Position numbers and translations under genes: made by a program | Part shown: positions 33,540 through 41,390 of the stretch, piece by piece | How positions within the stretch are numbered: position 1 is the first letter of the stretch | Layout: every line of letters starts with the position of its first letter | The notes under the pieces: generated by a model | Databases searched by the model: none | Told to the model about the DNA's origin: nothing | What the model saw: the letters and a program-made list of their open reading frames with translations, nothing else | Assembly (NCBI GenBank): GCA_013289685.1 | Contig: JABCZL010000013.1 | Location: 1 to 64,000 of the forward strand | Reading direction: 5' to 3' | Length of the DNA stretch: 64,000 nucleotides | Source: Acidobacteriota bacterium | GTDB lineage: Bacteria > Acidobacteriota > Terriglobia > Terriglobales > Acidobacteriaceae

Positions 33540-34048
33540 TACCATTCGCCAGCTTTCATCATTTTGCGGATTTTGCGTTTCATCAGGTCGCGTTTGAGGG
33601 CGCTGATGTGGCTGATGTAGAGCTTGCCGTTCAGATGATCGGTCTCGTGCAGGAAGGCGCGGGCCAGCAGATCTTCCCCGGTTTTTTCGTAGACCTTGCC
33701 GTGAACGTCCTGGGCGCGGATGGTGACTTTGTTGGGCCGAGTGACGTTTTCGCGGAAGTCGGGGATGCTGAGGCATCCCTCGCTTTGGGTGTGGCGGCCT
33801 TCGGTGTGAATGATCTCGGGATTGATGAGGACGAGCCTGGCGTTGGGATCCTCTTTGAAGGTGACGTCGATGACGGCGATGCGGCGGGCAATGCCGATTT
33901 GCGGGGCGGCCAGGCCGACGCCGTGGGCGGCGTACATCGATTCGAACATGTCCTCGGTGAGCTTTTCGAGCTCTTCGTCGAAGACGGTCACCTTTTCGGA
34001 AGGCTTATCGAGAACCGGGTTACCGAATTTTACGATGTGGTAGATCAT
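33539..34048 (-). CDS. def: peptide deformylase
   Basis: 169 residues from ATG 34048 (a TTG one codon before is also possible). All three motifs are present: GVGLAAPQIG, EGCLSIPDFRE and HETDHLNGK, giving the Cys and two His iron or zinc ligands and the catalytic Glu. It removes the formyl group from new proteins. It is 12 bp downstream of aroC and 183 bp upstream of fmt. Confidence 0.97.
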   Translation of the reverse strand: MIYHIVKFGNPVLDKPSEKVTVFDEELEKLTEDMFESMYAAHGVGLAAPQIGIARRIAVIDVTFKEDPNARLVLINPEIIHTEGRHTQSEGCLSIPDFRENVTRPNKVTIRAQDVHGKVYEKTGEDLLARAFLHETDHLNGKLYISHISALKRDLMKRKIRKMMKAGEW

Positions 34049-34063
34049 CAAATAGTTCGATCG

Positions 34064-35236
34064 TCAGTAGTTTTTCAATTGCTGGCAGTAGCCCTGGAAA
34101 TTTCTTAACGTCTCGGTCATGGAGTCGCCGCCGAATTTTTCCAGTGCACAGCGGGCCAGCGTCAGGGCCACCATGGCCTCGGCGGCAACTCCGGCGGCGG
34201 GTACTACGCAGACATCGGAACGCTCGTAGGCGGCCTTGACCGGTTCGCGCGTCGAAAAGTCGACCGACTGCAGGGGGCGGCGGAGCGTGGAAATTGGTTT
34301 CAGATAGCCGCGCACGCGGATTTCCTGTCCGTTGGAGACGCCGCCCTCGATGCCTCCAGCGTTGTTGCGGGTACGAGAGAAAGCGGTGAAGCCGGCGGTG
34401 GCGCTGTAACCGATTTCGTCGTGCACGGCGGAGCCGGGAGCGTAAGCGGCGGCAACACCTGCGCCGATTTCGACGGCCTTGACGGCTTGCAGAGACATGA
34501 CCGCGGCGGCGAGCAGCGCGTCGAGACGTTCATCCCACTGAACGTAGGTGCCGAGGCCGGGTGGAACCTGGTGGGCCACGACTTCAAATACGCCGCCGAG
34601 CGAGTCTCCGGTGCGGAGAACTTTGTCGACTTCTTCTTTCATGCGCTGTTCGGTTTCGGGGTCGGCGCAGTTCAGGAGAACTTCCTCGCGAGTCTGAAGG
34701 GCACGAATCTTTTCCCACGGGACCTGATCTGCGAAGATGACGTTGCCGGTGGCGACCACGTGACTGAGAACTTCAATGCCGAGCTCGCGCAAGAAAAGTT
34801 TGGCGATTGCGCCCAGGGCGACGCGGGCGGCTGACTCGCGGGCGGAGGCGCGCTCGAGCACGTAGCGGGCTTCGGGGAAATTGTACTTCAGGGCCCCGGC
34901 GAGATCGGCGTGGCCGGGCCGGGGAGAGGCGACGCGTTTGTGCTTGGCGGGATCGCCTTCGCCGACGGGCAAGGATTCCTGCCAGTTTTTCCAGTCGCGA
35001 TTTTCCAGCTGGATGGAGATGGGCGAGCCGATGGTCATTCCCTGGCGCACGCCGGAAAGAATGTGCGCGGAGTCGCGCTCGATTTTCATGCGGCCGCCGC
35101 GGCCGTAGCCCTGCTGGCGACGCCAGAGTTCGCGGTCGAGGAAGGACTGGTCGATTTTCAGACCGGCGGGCATTCCGGAAAGGAAGGCGACCAGCGCTTC
35201 GCCGTGGGACTCTCCCGCCGTGAAGTAACGCAGCAT
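34064..35236 (-). CDS. aroC: chorismate synthase
   Basis: 390 residues from ATG 35236 (MLRYFTAGESHGEALVAFLS, the typical start; an upstream extension is unlikely). Other signatures are RQQGYGRGGRMKIERDSAHI, SPRPGHADLAGALKYNF and NAGGIEGGVSNG. It converts EPSP to chorismate using reduced FMN in aromatic amino-acid synthesis. Co-directional with def with a 15-bp gap, probably one transcript. Confidence 0.97.
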   Translation of the reverse strand: MLRYFTAGESHGEALVAFLSGMPAGLKIDQSFLDRELWRRQQGYGRGGRMKIERDSAHILSGVRQGMTIGSPISIQLENRDWKNWQESLPVGEGDPAKHKRVASPRPGHADLAGALKYNFPEARYVLERASARESAARVALGAIAKLFLRELGIEVLSHVVATGNVIFADQVPWEKIRALQTREEVLLNCADPETEQRMKEEVDKVLRTGDSLGGVFEVVAHQVPPGLGTYVQWDERLDALLAAAVMSLQAVKAVEIGAGVAAAYAPGSAVHDEIGYSATAGFTAFSRTRNNAGGIEGGVSNGQEIRVRGYLKPISTLRRPLQSVDFSTREPVKAAYERSDVCVVPAAGVAAEAMVALTLARCALEKFGGDSMTETLRNFQGYCQQLKNY

Positions 35237-35453
35237 AAACGGTCGATTGTACCTGATTGCGAGGCGGGATCGGGATTCCGCGGGCGGGAATCCGGGCTGC
35301 GTATCTTGAAGAAAAGAAGTATTTTCACAGGCAAATGGCTGCACCAGCGGTTACAATGAGCCGACGCCTTCTCCGTCTGGGAAACCGAACCCCCGCGGCA
35401 TCACAAATTTCTCTGGCGATTATTACTCTGGCCATCATTTAAGGAGTTGCCCT

Positions 35454-36134
35454 GTGTGTCCCCCGGCACCACGACAACACGAAGATTTTTTTAGCGATAA
35501 GGAAATTCGTTGCCTGCTTGTGCATGACCATGTCCTGCTGCGCCAGGGATTGCGGCGTTTACTCGAGGATGAACCGGACATGGAAGTCGTGGCGGAGGCG
35601 GGGAATGCCGCCGAAGCCCTGCGGAAGGTGTTCGAGTTCCGTCCCGAGATTGTGATCACCGATGCGCACATTTTCGAGTGCGCGGCCGATCAAGTGGAGC
35701 GGTTGATTCTGCTGGAGTCTCCGTCCAGCAAAGTGCTATTCCTGAGCATGCACAAAGACGACGCCCTGCTGCCCCAAGTGCGAACTGACGCGATGGTGAG
35801 GCAGACTTCCGCAGAAGAGTTAGTGGAGATGGTGAGGAGGACGCACGCCGCCCAGAGGATGGAGATGGGGGTGCCGGAAAGACGCGGAGCAGAATGGCCG
35901 TCAGAGGAACTTCTTCCGCGAAAGCGCGTGCTAACGGCGCGAGAGCGCGAGGTGTTGAAGTTGCTGGCCGAGGGCAGGACAGTGCGATCGACGGCCGACG
36001 TTCTTGGACTCAGCGCAAAAACCGTGGATGCGCACAAGTTCAATCTGATGCGGAAGCTGGGGATTCATAACAAGGCAGAGCTGGTGATGTGGGCGATTCA
36101 GAAGAAGGTGGTGAAGCTGCCAGTGAATTTCTAG
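35454..36134 (+). CDS. NarL/FixJ-type response regulator
   Basis: 226 residues from GTG 35454, with an ideal AAGGAG ribosome site 7 bases before. The receiver (about 12-130) has the acidic region LLVHDHVLLRQGL and the phospho-Asp in PEIVITDAHIF (about 65); the Lys normally near residue 115 is Arg (AMVRQTSAEEL). The LuxR helix-turn-helix (about 155-215, LTAREREVLKLLAEGRTVRS and TVDAHKFNLMRKLGIHNKAE) binds DNA. The cognate sensor kinase is not next to it. Transcription is divergent from aroC. Confidence 0.9.
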   Translation: MCPPAPRQHEDFFSDKEIRCLLVHDHVLLRQGLRRLLEDEPDMEVVAEAGNAAEALRKVFEFRPEIVITDAHIFECAADQVERLILLESPSSKVLFLSMHKDDALLPQVRTDAMVRQTSAEELVEMVRRTHAAQRMEMGVPERRGAEWPSEELLPRKRVLTAREREVLKLLAEGRTVRSTADVLGLSAKTVDAHKFNLMRKLGIHNKAELVMWAIQKKVVKLPVNF

Positions 36135-36190
36135 GGAATTGCGCCTTTTCTTTCGCCGCTCCGCGGCTTGGTCCTGGTTTTCTTTTGTCA

Positions 36191-36210
36191 CCCACGGCTT
36201 GTGCCGTGGG
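36191..36210. repeat. hairpin after the response regulator
   Basis: CCCACGGC pairs with GCCGTGGG around ttgt, followed by ctgcattctttc. It might act as a weak terminator. tttcgccgcttcgcggc elements surround it (about 36150-36235). Confidence 0.55.
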
Positions 36211-36305
36211 CTGCATTCTTTCGCCGCTTCGCGGCTGCGTTTCGCAGCTCATCATTTTTACTCTTAAACGCGAACACTACTTTCCATTTCCGAACAGCTC
36301 ATCCG

Positions 36306-37004
36306 TTAGTCGTGAATCGCAGCTGCTGCGAGTTCTGCGAGGCTTGTGACCGTTAGGTCGGGCTTGGCTTCGGCCGCTTTGACGGCGCCGACGCCGGGGC
36401 GGGCTGAGGGGCGGTTGACCCAGACGGTGGCGAGGCCGAGCGCCTGGGCGGGGATCACGTCGTGGTAAATGCTTTGGCCTACGTGCAGCACGCGATGGGC
36501 GGGGGCTTGGATTCGACTCAGGGCCAGCTCGAAGAGTTTCAGTGAAGGTTTGTAGGCTTGGGCTTGCTGCGCAGTGATGACTTCATCGAAATCAACTTCA
36601 AGTTTAGGCCGCGTATGGGCGAAGAGATCGTCGTCCACGTTGGAGAGAATGGCGAGACGAAATCGGGTCTTGAGCTGGCGCAGAGCTGCGACGGAGTCGG
36701 GCCAGGGCTTCCAGGTGGAAAGGGAGTCGGGCAGCGAACGAACCTCTTCGGCGGTGGGAGTGAATCGAAGCTCGGCGGCAAACTGGCGGACCACCGACTC
36801 GAGGACCTCGCGATAGGGATGAAATTTGCCCTGCTCGGAACGAAGCTCAAAATCTCCGTAGAGTTTGAGGAGAGTCGCGTCGTCCATCTTTTTCCCGTGG
36901 GCAGAGAGAATGCGATGAAGGGCCGGGAGGATTCCAGCTTCCCAGTTTATCAGGGTGCCGTAACAATCGAAGGTCAGGATTTCGAAGCGGGTGAAGTCGA
37001 GCAT
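36306..37004 (-). CDS. HAD-superfamily haloacid dehalogenase-like hydrolase
   Basis: 232 residues from ATG 37004. Motif I is FDCYGTLINWE (nucleophile Asp about residue 12), motif II VLHVGQSIYHDVIPAQALGL and motif III after it; the ILSNVDDDLF segment is strand 2. The cap (about 20-100) is the small helical type of the haloacid dehalogenase type II/YcjU group. The substrate is unknown. It lies 16 bp downstream of the PNPOx-like gene, likely in the same transcript. Confidence 0.9.
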   Translation of the reverse strand: MLDFTRFEILTFDCYGTLINWEAGILPALHRILSAHGKKMDDATLLKLYGDFELRSEQGKFHPYREVLESVVRQFAAELRFTPTAEEVRSLPDSLSTWKPWPDSVAALRQLKTRFRLAILSNVDDDLFAHTRPKLEVDFDEVITAQQAQAYKPSLKLFELALSRIQAPAHRVLHVGQSIYHDVIPAQALGLATVWVNRPSARPGVGAVKAAEAKPDLTVTSLAELAAAAIHD

Positions 37005-37020
37005 GGGCGGGTGCGTCCGT

Positions 37021-37566
37021 TCAGGCACTGGGCGGATCGAACTGCCAGCGGGTGGCGTTGTTGGGGAAGTCTTTTTCGGTCCAGGCCAGTACCACGCGCG
37101 GACGGACGGAATAGAGCACATTCTCGGGCGCGACCATCATCGGCATTTTGTACTTGGCGCGGGAGGCGGCGTCCAGCTTCTTGAGTTGCGTCTTGTCGGT
37201 GAGGTCGACCTCGACGGCAGTGCCTTCGAGGATGACAACATCATCGCCGGAATCGAGATGGATGGAGACGGCTGCGTTGTGAACCAGGTTGCGCGCCTTG
37301 CGCGAATCGCGGCCAGTGCCGAAGTAGACGGCGCCGTCGATCCAGAATCCCCAGACGGGGATGGAGTGCGGGCGGCCATCGGGCCGGGCCGTGCATATCC
37401 AATAGTTGCGTGACTTGGTGAGTCGATCTTCGGCGTGGCTAAAGGGCAGATATTGTTTTCGCGGCTTCAGTCCATACATGGGTGGTACATGGGGCAAGCC
37501 GACGTGGCTGCCTGAGGGATCGGGTGCTTGTTTTGTAATCTTTCTACGAGCTTTGGTTTTGGGCAT
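37021..37566 (-). CDS. pyridoxamine 5'-phosphate oxidase-family (split-barrel) protein
   Basis: 181 residues from ATG 37566. The split-barrel flavin fold is suggested by NYWICTARPDGRPHSIPVWG, YFGTGRDSRKARNLVHNAA and HLDSGDDVVILEGTAVEVD. Proteins of this type bind FMN, F420 or heme; the enzyme is not specified by sequence. A basic N-terminal extension (KTKARRKITKQAPD) precedes it. First gene before the HAD hydrolase. Confidence 0.85.
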   Translation of the reverse strand: MPKTKARRKITKQAPDPSGSHVGLPHVPPMYGLKPRKQYLPFSHAEDRLTKSRNYWICTARPDGRPHSIPVWGFWIDGAVYFGTGRDSRKARNLVHNAAVSIHLDSGDDVVILEGTAVEVDLTDKTQLKKLDAASRAKYKMPMMVAPENVLYSVRPRVVLAWTEKDFPNNATRWQFDPPSA

Positions 37567-37599
37567 AGTTGCAACCTCGCCGATAAGGAGCACGAACAC

Positions 37600-37664
37600 C
37601 GGGGCTGAAGCCCGCGTCAATTTCCGGTCCTTGACGCGGCGCCAAAGCGCCGCTCTTCCACGGC
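37600..37664. repeat. dispersed palindromic repeat, copy 9
   Basis: ggggctgaagcccgcgtcaa and GCGGCGCcaaaGCGCCGC with tcttccacgg. Confidence 0.8.
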
Positions 37665-37713
37665 AATGCGGGCGTCCGTGGCTCTTTCGGGAACCTCGTT
37701 TGCGATGTCTACT

Positions 37714-38784
37714 TTAGCGCCGGGGGTCGATGCCGGGCAAGGTGGGAGTGGGCTCGGGGGATTCGTCGAGTTCGGCGTCGTGAGGCGCGGAGGAATCTTC
37801 CGGCGGCGAAGGCTTTTTCGGAGCCAGGAACTTTTCGGTGTTCAGGAGCGGGCGGCCGAGAGAGGCGTTGTAGCTGGTCCAGGGGCTGTCGAGTCCGGCT
37901 TCGCGTTCGAAGTGGGCGCGCATGGCTTCCATCTTGGAGTCGAGGTCGTCGAGATAGTGCAGCATGAGGGCCTCGGGAAACATGGGAAGCTTGGGCGAGC
38001 CGAAGTCGTACTGGCCGTGATGACTGATGATGAGGTGCTCGATCATGATTTTGAGTTCGTCGGGGAAATCGGGTTGAAGGGCGAGCTTGGCCTGCAACAT
38101 CTCCAATTCGATGATCATGTGGCCGAGCAATTGGCCCTTGGTTGTATAGGAGAAAGACCGGTTGTAGGTGAGTTCGTGAATCTTGCCGATATCGTGCAGA
38201 AAGGCGCCGGTGAGAAGGAGATCGCGATTGATCTGAGGATAGTTCTGGCACATCAAGTCACAGGAGCGGAACAGGGAGACGACGTGATCGAGCAGACCGC
38301 CGATGTAGGCGTGATGCAGGGTTTTGGCGGCGGGAGCATTGCGATAGGCGGCGGCGATTTCATAATCGGCCATAAAGGCCTGGACGAGCGATTTGAGATG
38401 AGGATTCTGGAACGAGGAGACGAAGTCTGCGAGGGTTTGCCAGAGTGCGTCAACGTCTTTAGTAGTTTTGGGGAGATAGTCGGCGAAGTCGATTTCGGAT
38501 TCGCCCAGCTTACGCAGCTTGTGGACGGTGAGCTGGAAGCGGTTCTTGTACTTGTTGATGAGGCCCTTGATCTTGAGGAAGTCGTCCTGCTCGAAGGCGT
38601 CGAGGACTTCTTCGACGTTGTCCCACATTTTGGCTTCGAGCTGGCCGCTGCGGTCGCCGAGAGTGAGCGCGAGATACGGCTCGCCGCTTTTCTTGGGCTT
38701 GATCTGCTTGCCGACGACGACGAAGCTGGAGGTGATGACCTTGTTCTCGTGGCGCGCGCAATCGCCGATGTAGAAGTCTTTCAT
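37714..38784 (-). CDS. YhaM-like 3'-5' exoribonuclease (OB fold plus HD domain)
   Basis: 356 residues from ATG 38784 (MKDFYIGDCARHENKVITSS). The N-terminal OB fold (about 1-95) has YLALTLGDRSGQLEAKMWDN; the HD domain (about 140-320) contains LLTGAFLHDIGKIHEL with the metal-binding His-Asp pair and later IEHLIISHHGQYDFGSPKLP. YhaM of Bacillus removes RNA or single-stranded DNA 3' ends. A Pro/Glu-rich tail follows. The SurA-like gene is 66 bp upstream, so they may form an operon. Confidence 0.9.
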   Translation of the reverse strand: MKDFYIGDCARHENKVITSSFVVVGKQIKPKKSGEPYLALTLGDRSGQLEAKMWDNVEEVLDAFEQDDFLKIKGLINKYKNRFQLTVHKLRKLGESEIDFADYLPKTTKDVDALWQTLADFVSSFQNPHLKSLVQAFMADYEIAAAYRNAPAAKTLHHAYIGGLLDHVVSLFRSCDLMCQNYPQINRDLLLTGAFLHDIGKIHELTYNRSFSYTTKGQLLGHMIIELEMLQAKLALQPDFPDELKIMIEHLIISHHGQYDFGSPKLPMFPEALMLHYLDDLDSKMEAMRAHFEREAGLDSPWTSYNASLGRPLLNTEKFLAPKKPSPPEDSSAPHDAELDESPEPTPTLPGIDPRR

Positions 38785-38850
38785 CGTTGAGAAGTAAAGG
38801 CCGTCGGAATACGACTGTGCTGAGTATAAAGCACGCACCGCGAGCGCGCC

Positions 38851-40131
38851 TTACAGGAAGCCGAGCTTTTTGTGTTTCTTCTTGCCCAGTTTCTTGGCGT
38901 CGCCTTCCTTGGCAGCGGCGGTTTCGACGGGCTGGGTCTGGTTGGCGCTCATGCCCGTATCGACATAACCGTCGGCGTATTTGATGTAGGCTTCTTCGCG
39001 CAATTTGGTGAGGTAGGCGCGGAGGGCGGGCTGAAGTTTCTCGTAGTAGAGAGCGTCCTGAATTTTGGGAAGGACATCTTTCATGGGCGGAATGCCGGCC
39101 ATCTGGTGCTCGACGACCTTGAGGATCACATAGCCTTGCTTGGTGCGGATCACGTCGGTGACCTCGCCGGCCTTCATGGCAAAGGTCTTGTCCTCGAGTT
39201 CTTTGGCGAGTTGTCCCCGCTTGAATATGCCGAGGGCGCCGCCATCGGCGGCAGAGGGGCCGTCAGAAGATTTCTTGGCAACGTCTTCGAAACTGGCTCC
39301 ATCGCGAATCTGTTTGAGCAGATCGTTGGCCTTGGCTTCGGCGGCGCTAAGAGCGGCGGCATCGGCGGCCTGGTGTGCGGCCTCATCGGCGGGCTGAGCC
39401 GGAGGAGTAGTGGCAGCCGGCGCGTTGCTGTCGGTTGCTGCCGGGGCAACCGCGGGGGCAGGCACAGGCGGAGGTTCGGCGATTTTCGGCGCGACCAGGA
39501 TCTCACTCAGGCGGATGGCTTCGGGAGCCTCCATCTCGCTTTTGTGGTCGTCGTAGAACTTCTGCTCTTCCTCTTTGGTGACGGAGAGGTGGCCGCTGAC
39601 TTCCTGGCCAATCACCTTCTGGGTGATGATCTGGTTGCGCATGTTCTGCTTGAAATCTTCCCAGGAGACGCCTTGCTTGGTGGCTTCTTTTTCGAGGTCC
39701 TCAAGCGTATCCAGCTTCATGTCCTTGCGCATCTGGTCGAGTCTTTTGATGAGTTCGGTATCGCCGGTGATGCCAAGGTCTTTGCCTTTGTCGAGAAGGA
39801 GTTGCTGGTCGACGAGATCGCGGAGAACGTCTTTCTCGCGTTCGGTGTAGGCGGCGTCGGGATCCTTGACGTTCTGTTGCTTGATCTCATCGCGGAGCTG
39901 ATCTTTGCTGCGCTCAAACTCGGAACGCGTGATGATCTGGTTGTTCACGTGGGTAATGATCTCTTCGACGGTTTGTCCCGAGGATGGCGCCGCAGGTTGA
40001 GCTGAGGGTTGAGCTGGGGCCGGTGCCGAAGGTTGTCCAGAGGCTGGTGCCGAGGGTTGACTGGCAACTTGTCCGGACGCGAGAGAAGCCAGGCATGCGG
40101 AAGCAACGAGAAGCAGGCAAAGTTTCTTCAT
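38851..40131 (-). CDS. SurA-like periplasmic peptidyl-prolyl isomerase
   Basis: 426 residues from ATG 40131. A signal peptide (about 1-21) is followed by Pro/Ala/Ser repeats (QPSAPASGQPSAPAPAQPSA). The SurA_N domain (about 60-200) has EIITHVNNQIITRSEFERSK, and the parvulin domain (about 295-370) has LGIFKRGQLAKELEDKTFAM and RTKQGYVILKVVEHQ. A Pro/Ala linker (about 215-260) separates them. It helps fold outer-membrane proteins. It lies upstream of the YhaM-like gene. Confidence 0.9.
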   Translation of the reverse strand: MKKLCLLLVASACLASLASGQVASQPSAPASGQPSAPAPAQPSAQPAAPSSGQTVEEIITHVNNQIITRSEFERSKDQLRDEIKQQNVKDPDAAYTEREKDVLRDLVDQQLLLDKGKDLGITGDTELIKRLDQMRKDMKLDTLEDLEKEATKQGVSWEDFKQNMRNQIITQKVIGQEVSGHLSVTKEEEQKFYDDHKSEMEAPEAIRLSEILVAPKIAEPPPVPAPAVAPAATDSNAPAATTPPAQPADEAAHQAADAAALSAAEAKANDLLKQIRDGASFEDVAKKSSDGPSAADGGALGIFKRGQLAKELEDKTFAMKAGEVTDVIRTKQGYVILKVVEHQMAGIPPMKDVLPKIQDALYYEKLQPALRAYLTKLREEAYIKYADGYVDTGMSANQTQPVETAAAKEGDAKKLGKKKHKKLGFL

Positions 40132-40272
40132 AGGATGCAATGGGCCGCCACGCTTCCTGGGCTTGCTGGCAAGGCGGGCTCGGGCCGATGGGATATTTTA
40201 CTCCTTCGTGGCCACGGCCGGGCTGCGGCTTCTCGATTGGACGCTATAACCGGGTGGAAAGTTGGCCGATCA

Positions 40273-40345
40273 GCGGGCAGGAGTGCCCGCTCCACACGGG
40301 GCAAGAGTGCCCACTCCACACGGGGCAAGAGTGCCCGCTCCACAC
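40273..40345. repeat. three tandem GCGGGCAggagTGCCCGC-type palindromes
   Basis: Units of about 24-25 bp (gcgggcaggagtgcccgctc and cacac) occur three times in a row, with a fourth copy elsewhere at 7031-7053. Second unit is changed to gggcaagagtgcccactc. It lies after the phosphatase gene's 3' end and before the SurA-like start. Confidence 0.75.
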
Positions 40346-40356
40346 AAACACGCGGG

Positions 40357-41118
40357 TCAGTCGGTGCGTACCAGGGCCAGGTCGGTGCGGTCATCGCACA
40401 AGGGTGCGGCCGCGCTGAAGGCACCGGCGGCATTCAGGACAGAGGCGCACAGTTCCCGGGCAGCGCTGGCGGGAGCATCCTGAAAAAGCTGTTTGACACG
40501 CGCCAGGCCGAATTCTTCGCCCGATTCGAGGCGGCGCTCGCATTCGACCACTCCGCGGGAGACGAGCAGCAGGGCGGCCCCTTTTTCCATGCCTACGGTC
40601 GGAGCATCGGTGGTGGCGTGGGAGAAGAGTCCCAGGGGCAGGCCGGTCGCACCGAGCTCTGTGATGCCGCTGGTGTCGCGGAGAAGGCCCGGGGTGTGTC
40701 CGGCATTGCTGTAGCAGAGCGTGCCGAATTTCTCGTGGTAACAGGCGATGAAGGCCGGGCTGGAGTGCACTCCTTTGCAGGCTTCGATGAGGCCGCGATT
40801 GATGCGCAGAACGAGTTCCGTCATGGACTCGGACTCGTTGATGTCGGGACGGGAGAAGAGTTCGGTTCCGAAGCTGCGAAATGTTTCTTGAGCGGCGGCG
40901 AGGATGGCGCGGTTGTCTTCGCGGCGGCCGGCCACGTCGAGCAGCGCAAAGAGCACGCGCTCGGGGCTGACGCGGAGGGAGTCATAGAAATCTCCGGCCA
41001 CGCGTTTGCCCACAAAGACGGCTGCGAGGTCGGCGCCCTCGATCTTGGGGAAGATGGTTGGGACGGGCTCGGCCGTGGGTGCGGGGCTGGGGACGTCGGA
41101 GTGGAAAAGGGAGCGCAT
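40357..41118 (-). CDS. SpoIIE/RsbU-type PP2C phosphatase-like protein, possibly degenerate
   Basis: 253 residues from ATG 41118. The domain is recognised by VAGDFYDSLRVSPERVLFAL, LLDVAGRREDNRAILAAAQE and the C-terminal CDDRTDLALVRTD. The usual metal-binding TDG segment reads SRG (LLLVSRGVVECERR), so one Asp ligand is missing. Normal members dephosphorylate anti-anti-sigma factors. No partner gene is seen here, and no sensor domain is attached. It may still be active with other ligands. Confidence 0.8.
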   Translation of the reverse strand: MRSLFHSDVPSPAPTAEPVPTIFPKIEGADLAAVFVGKRVAGDFYDSLRVSPERVLFALLDVAGRREDNRAILAAAQETFRSFGTELFSRPDINESESMTELVLRINRGLIEACKGVHSSPAFIACYHEKFGTLCYSNAGHTPGLLRDTSGITELGATGLPLGLFSHATTDAPTVGMEKGAALLLVSRGVVECERRLESGEEFGLARVKQLFQDAPASAARELCASVLNAAGAFSAAAPLCDDRTDLALVRTD

Positions 41119-41172
41119 GGGAAGCCCTAAGGCGAAACTAGCACAGGAACGGGCAGTGGGCAAACGCGACAC

Positions 41173-41330
41173 AGGGGCTGAAGCCCAGATTAGTTTTCAG
41201 CGGTTTACGCGGCCCTAAAGGGCCGCTCTTCCACGGCAGCACCGACAAATCCGAGTTTTTCAGCAAACTTTGGAGCCCGCGATGATTGTAGCCGTTCTTG
41301 CGCGGCGCTCGAAGCGCCGCTCTCCCACCG
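41173..41330. repeat. dispersed palindromic repeat, copy 10
   Basis: Full unit 41174-41279 (ggggctgaagcccagattag, GCGGCCCTaaaGGGCCGC, then tttttcagcaaactt) followed by a second stem GCGGCGCTcgaAGCGCCGC at about 41300-41318. It is the last copy found in the window going right. Confidence 0.85.
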
Positions 41331-41390
41331 TGATTCTCCAGAGTCTGTTACGGATTATCGCCGATTGGGAGAGTTTGCCGGATGGCAGAA

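Noticed and set aside
38872..40005. 377-residue open frame opposite the SurA-like gene
   Set aside because: Same cause: mirror of a conserved gene with biased codon use; composition is repetitive Gly/Leu/Val without motif.
40273..40345. CRISPR array
   Set aside because: Repeats are directly joined, palindromic and without spacers; no cas gene is present in the window.
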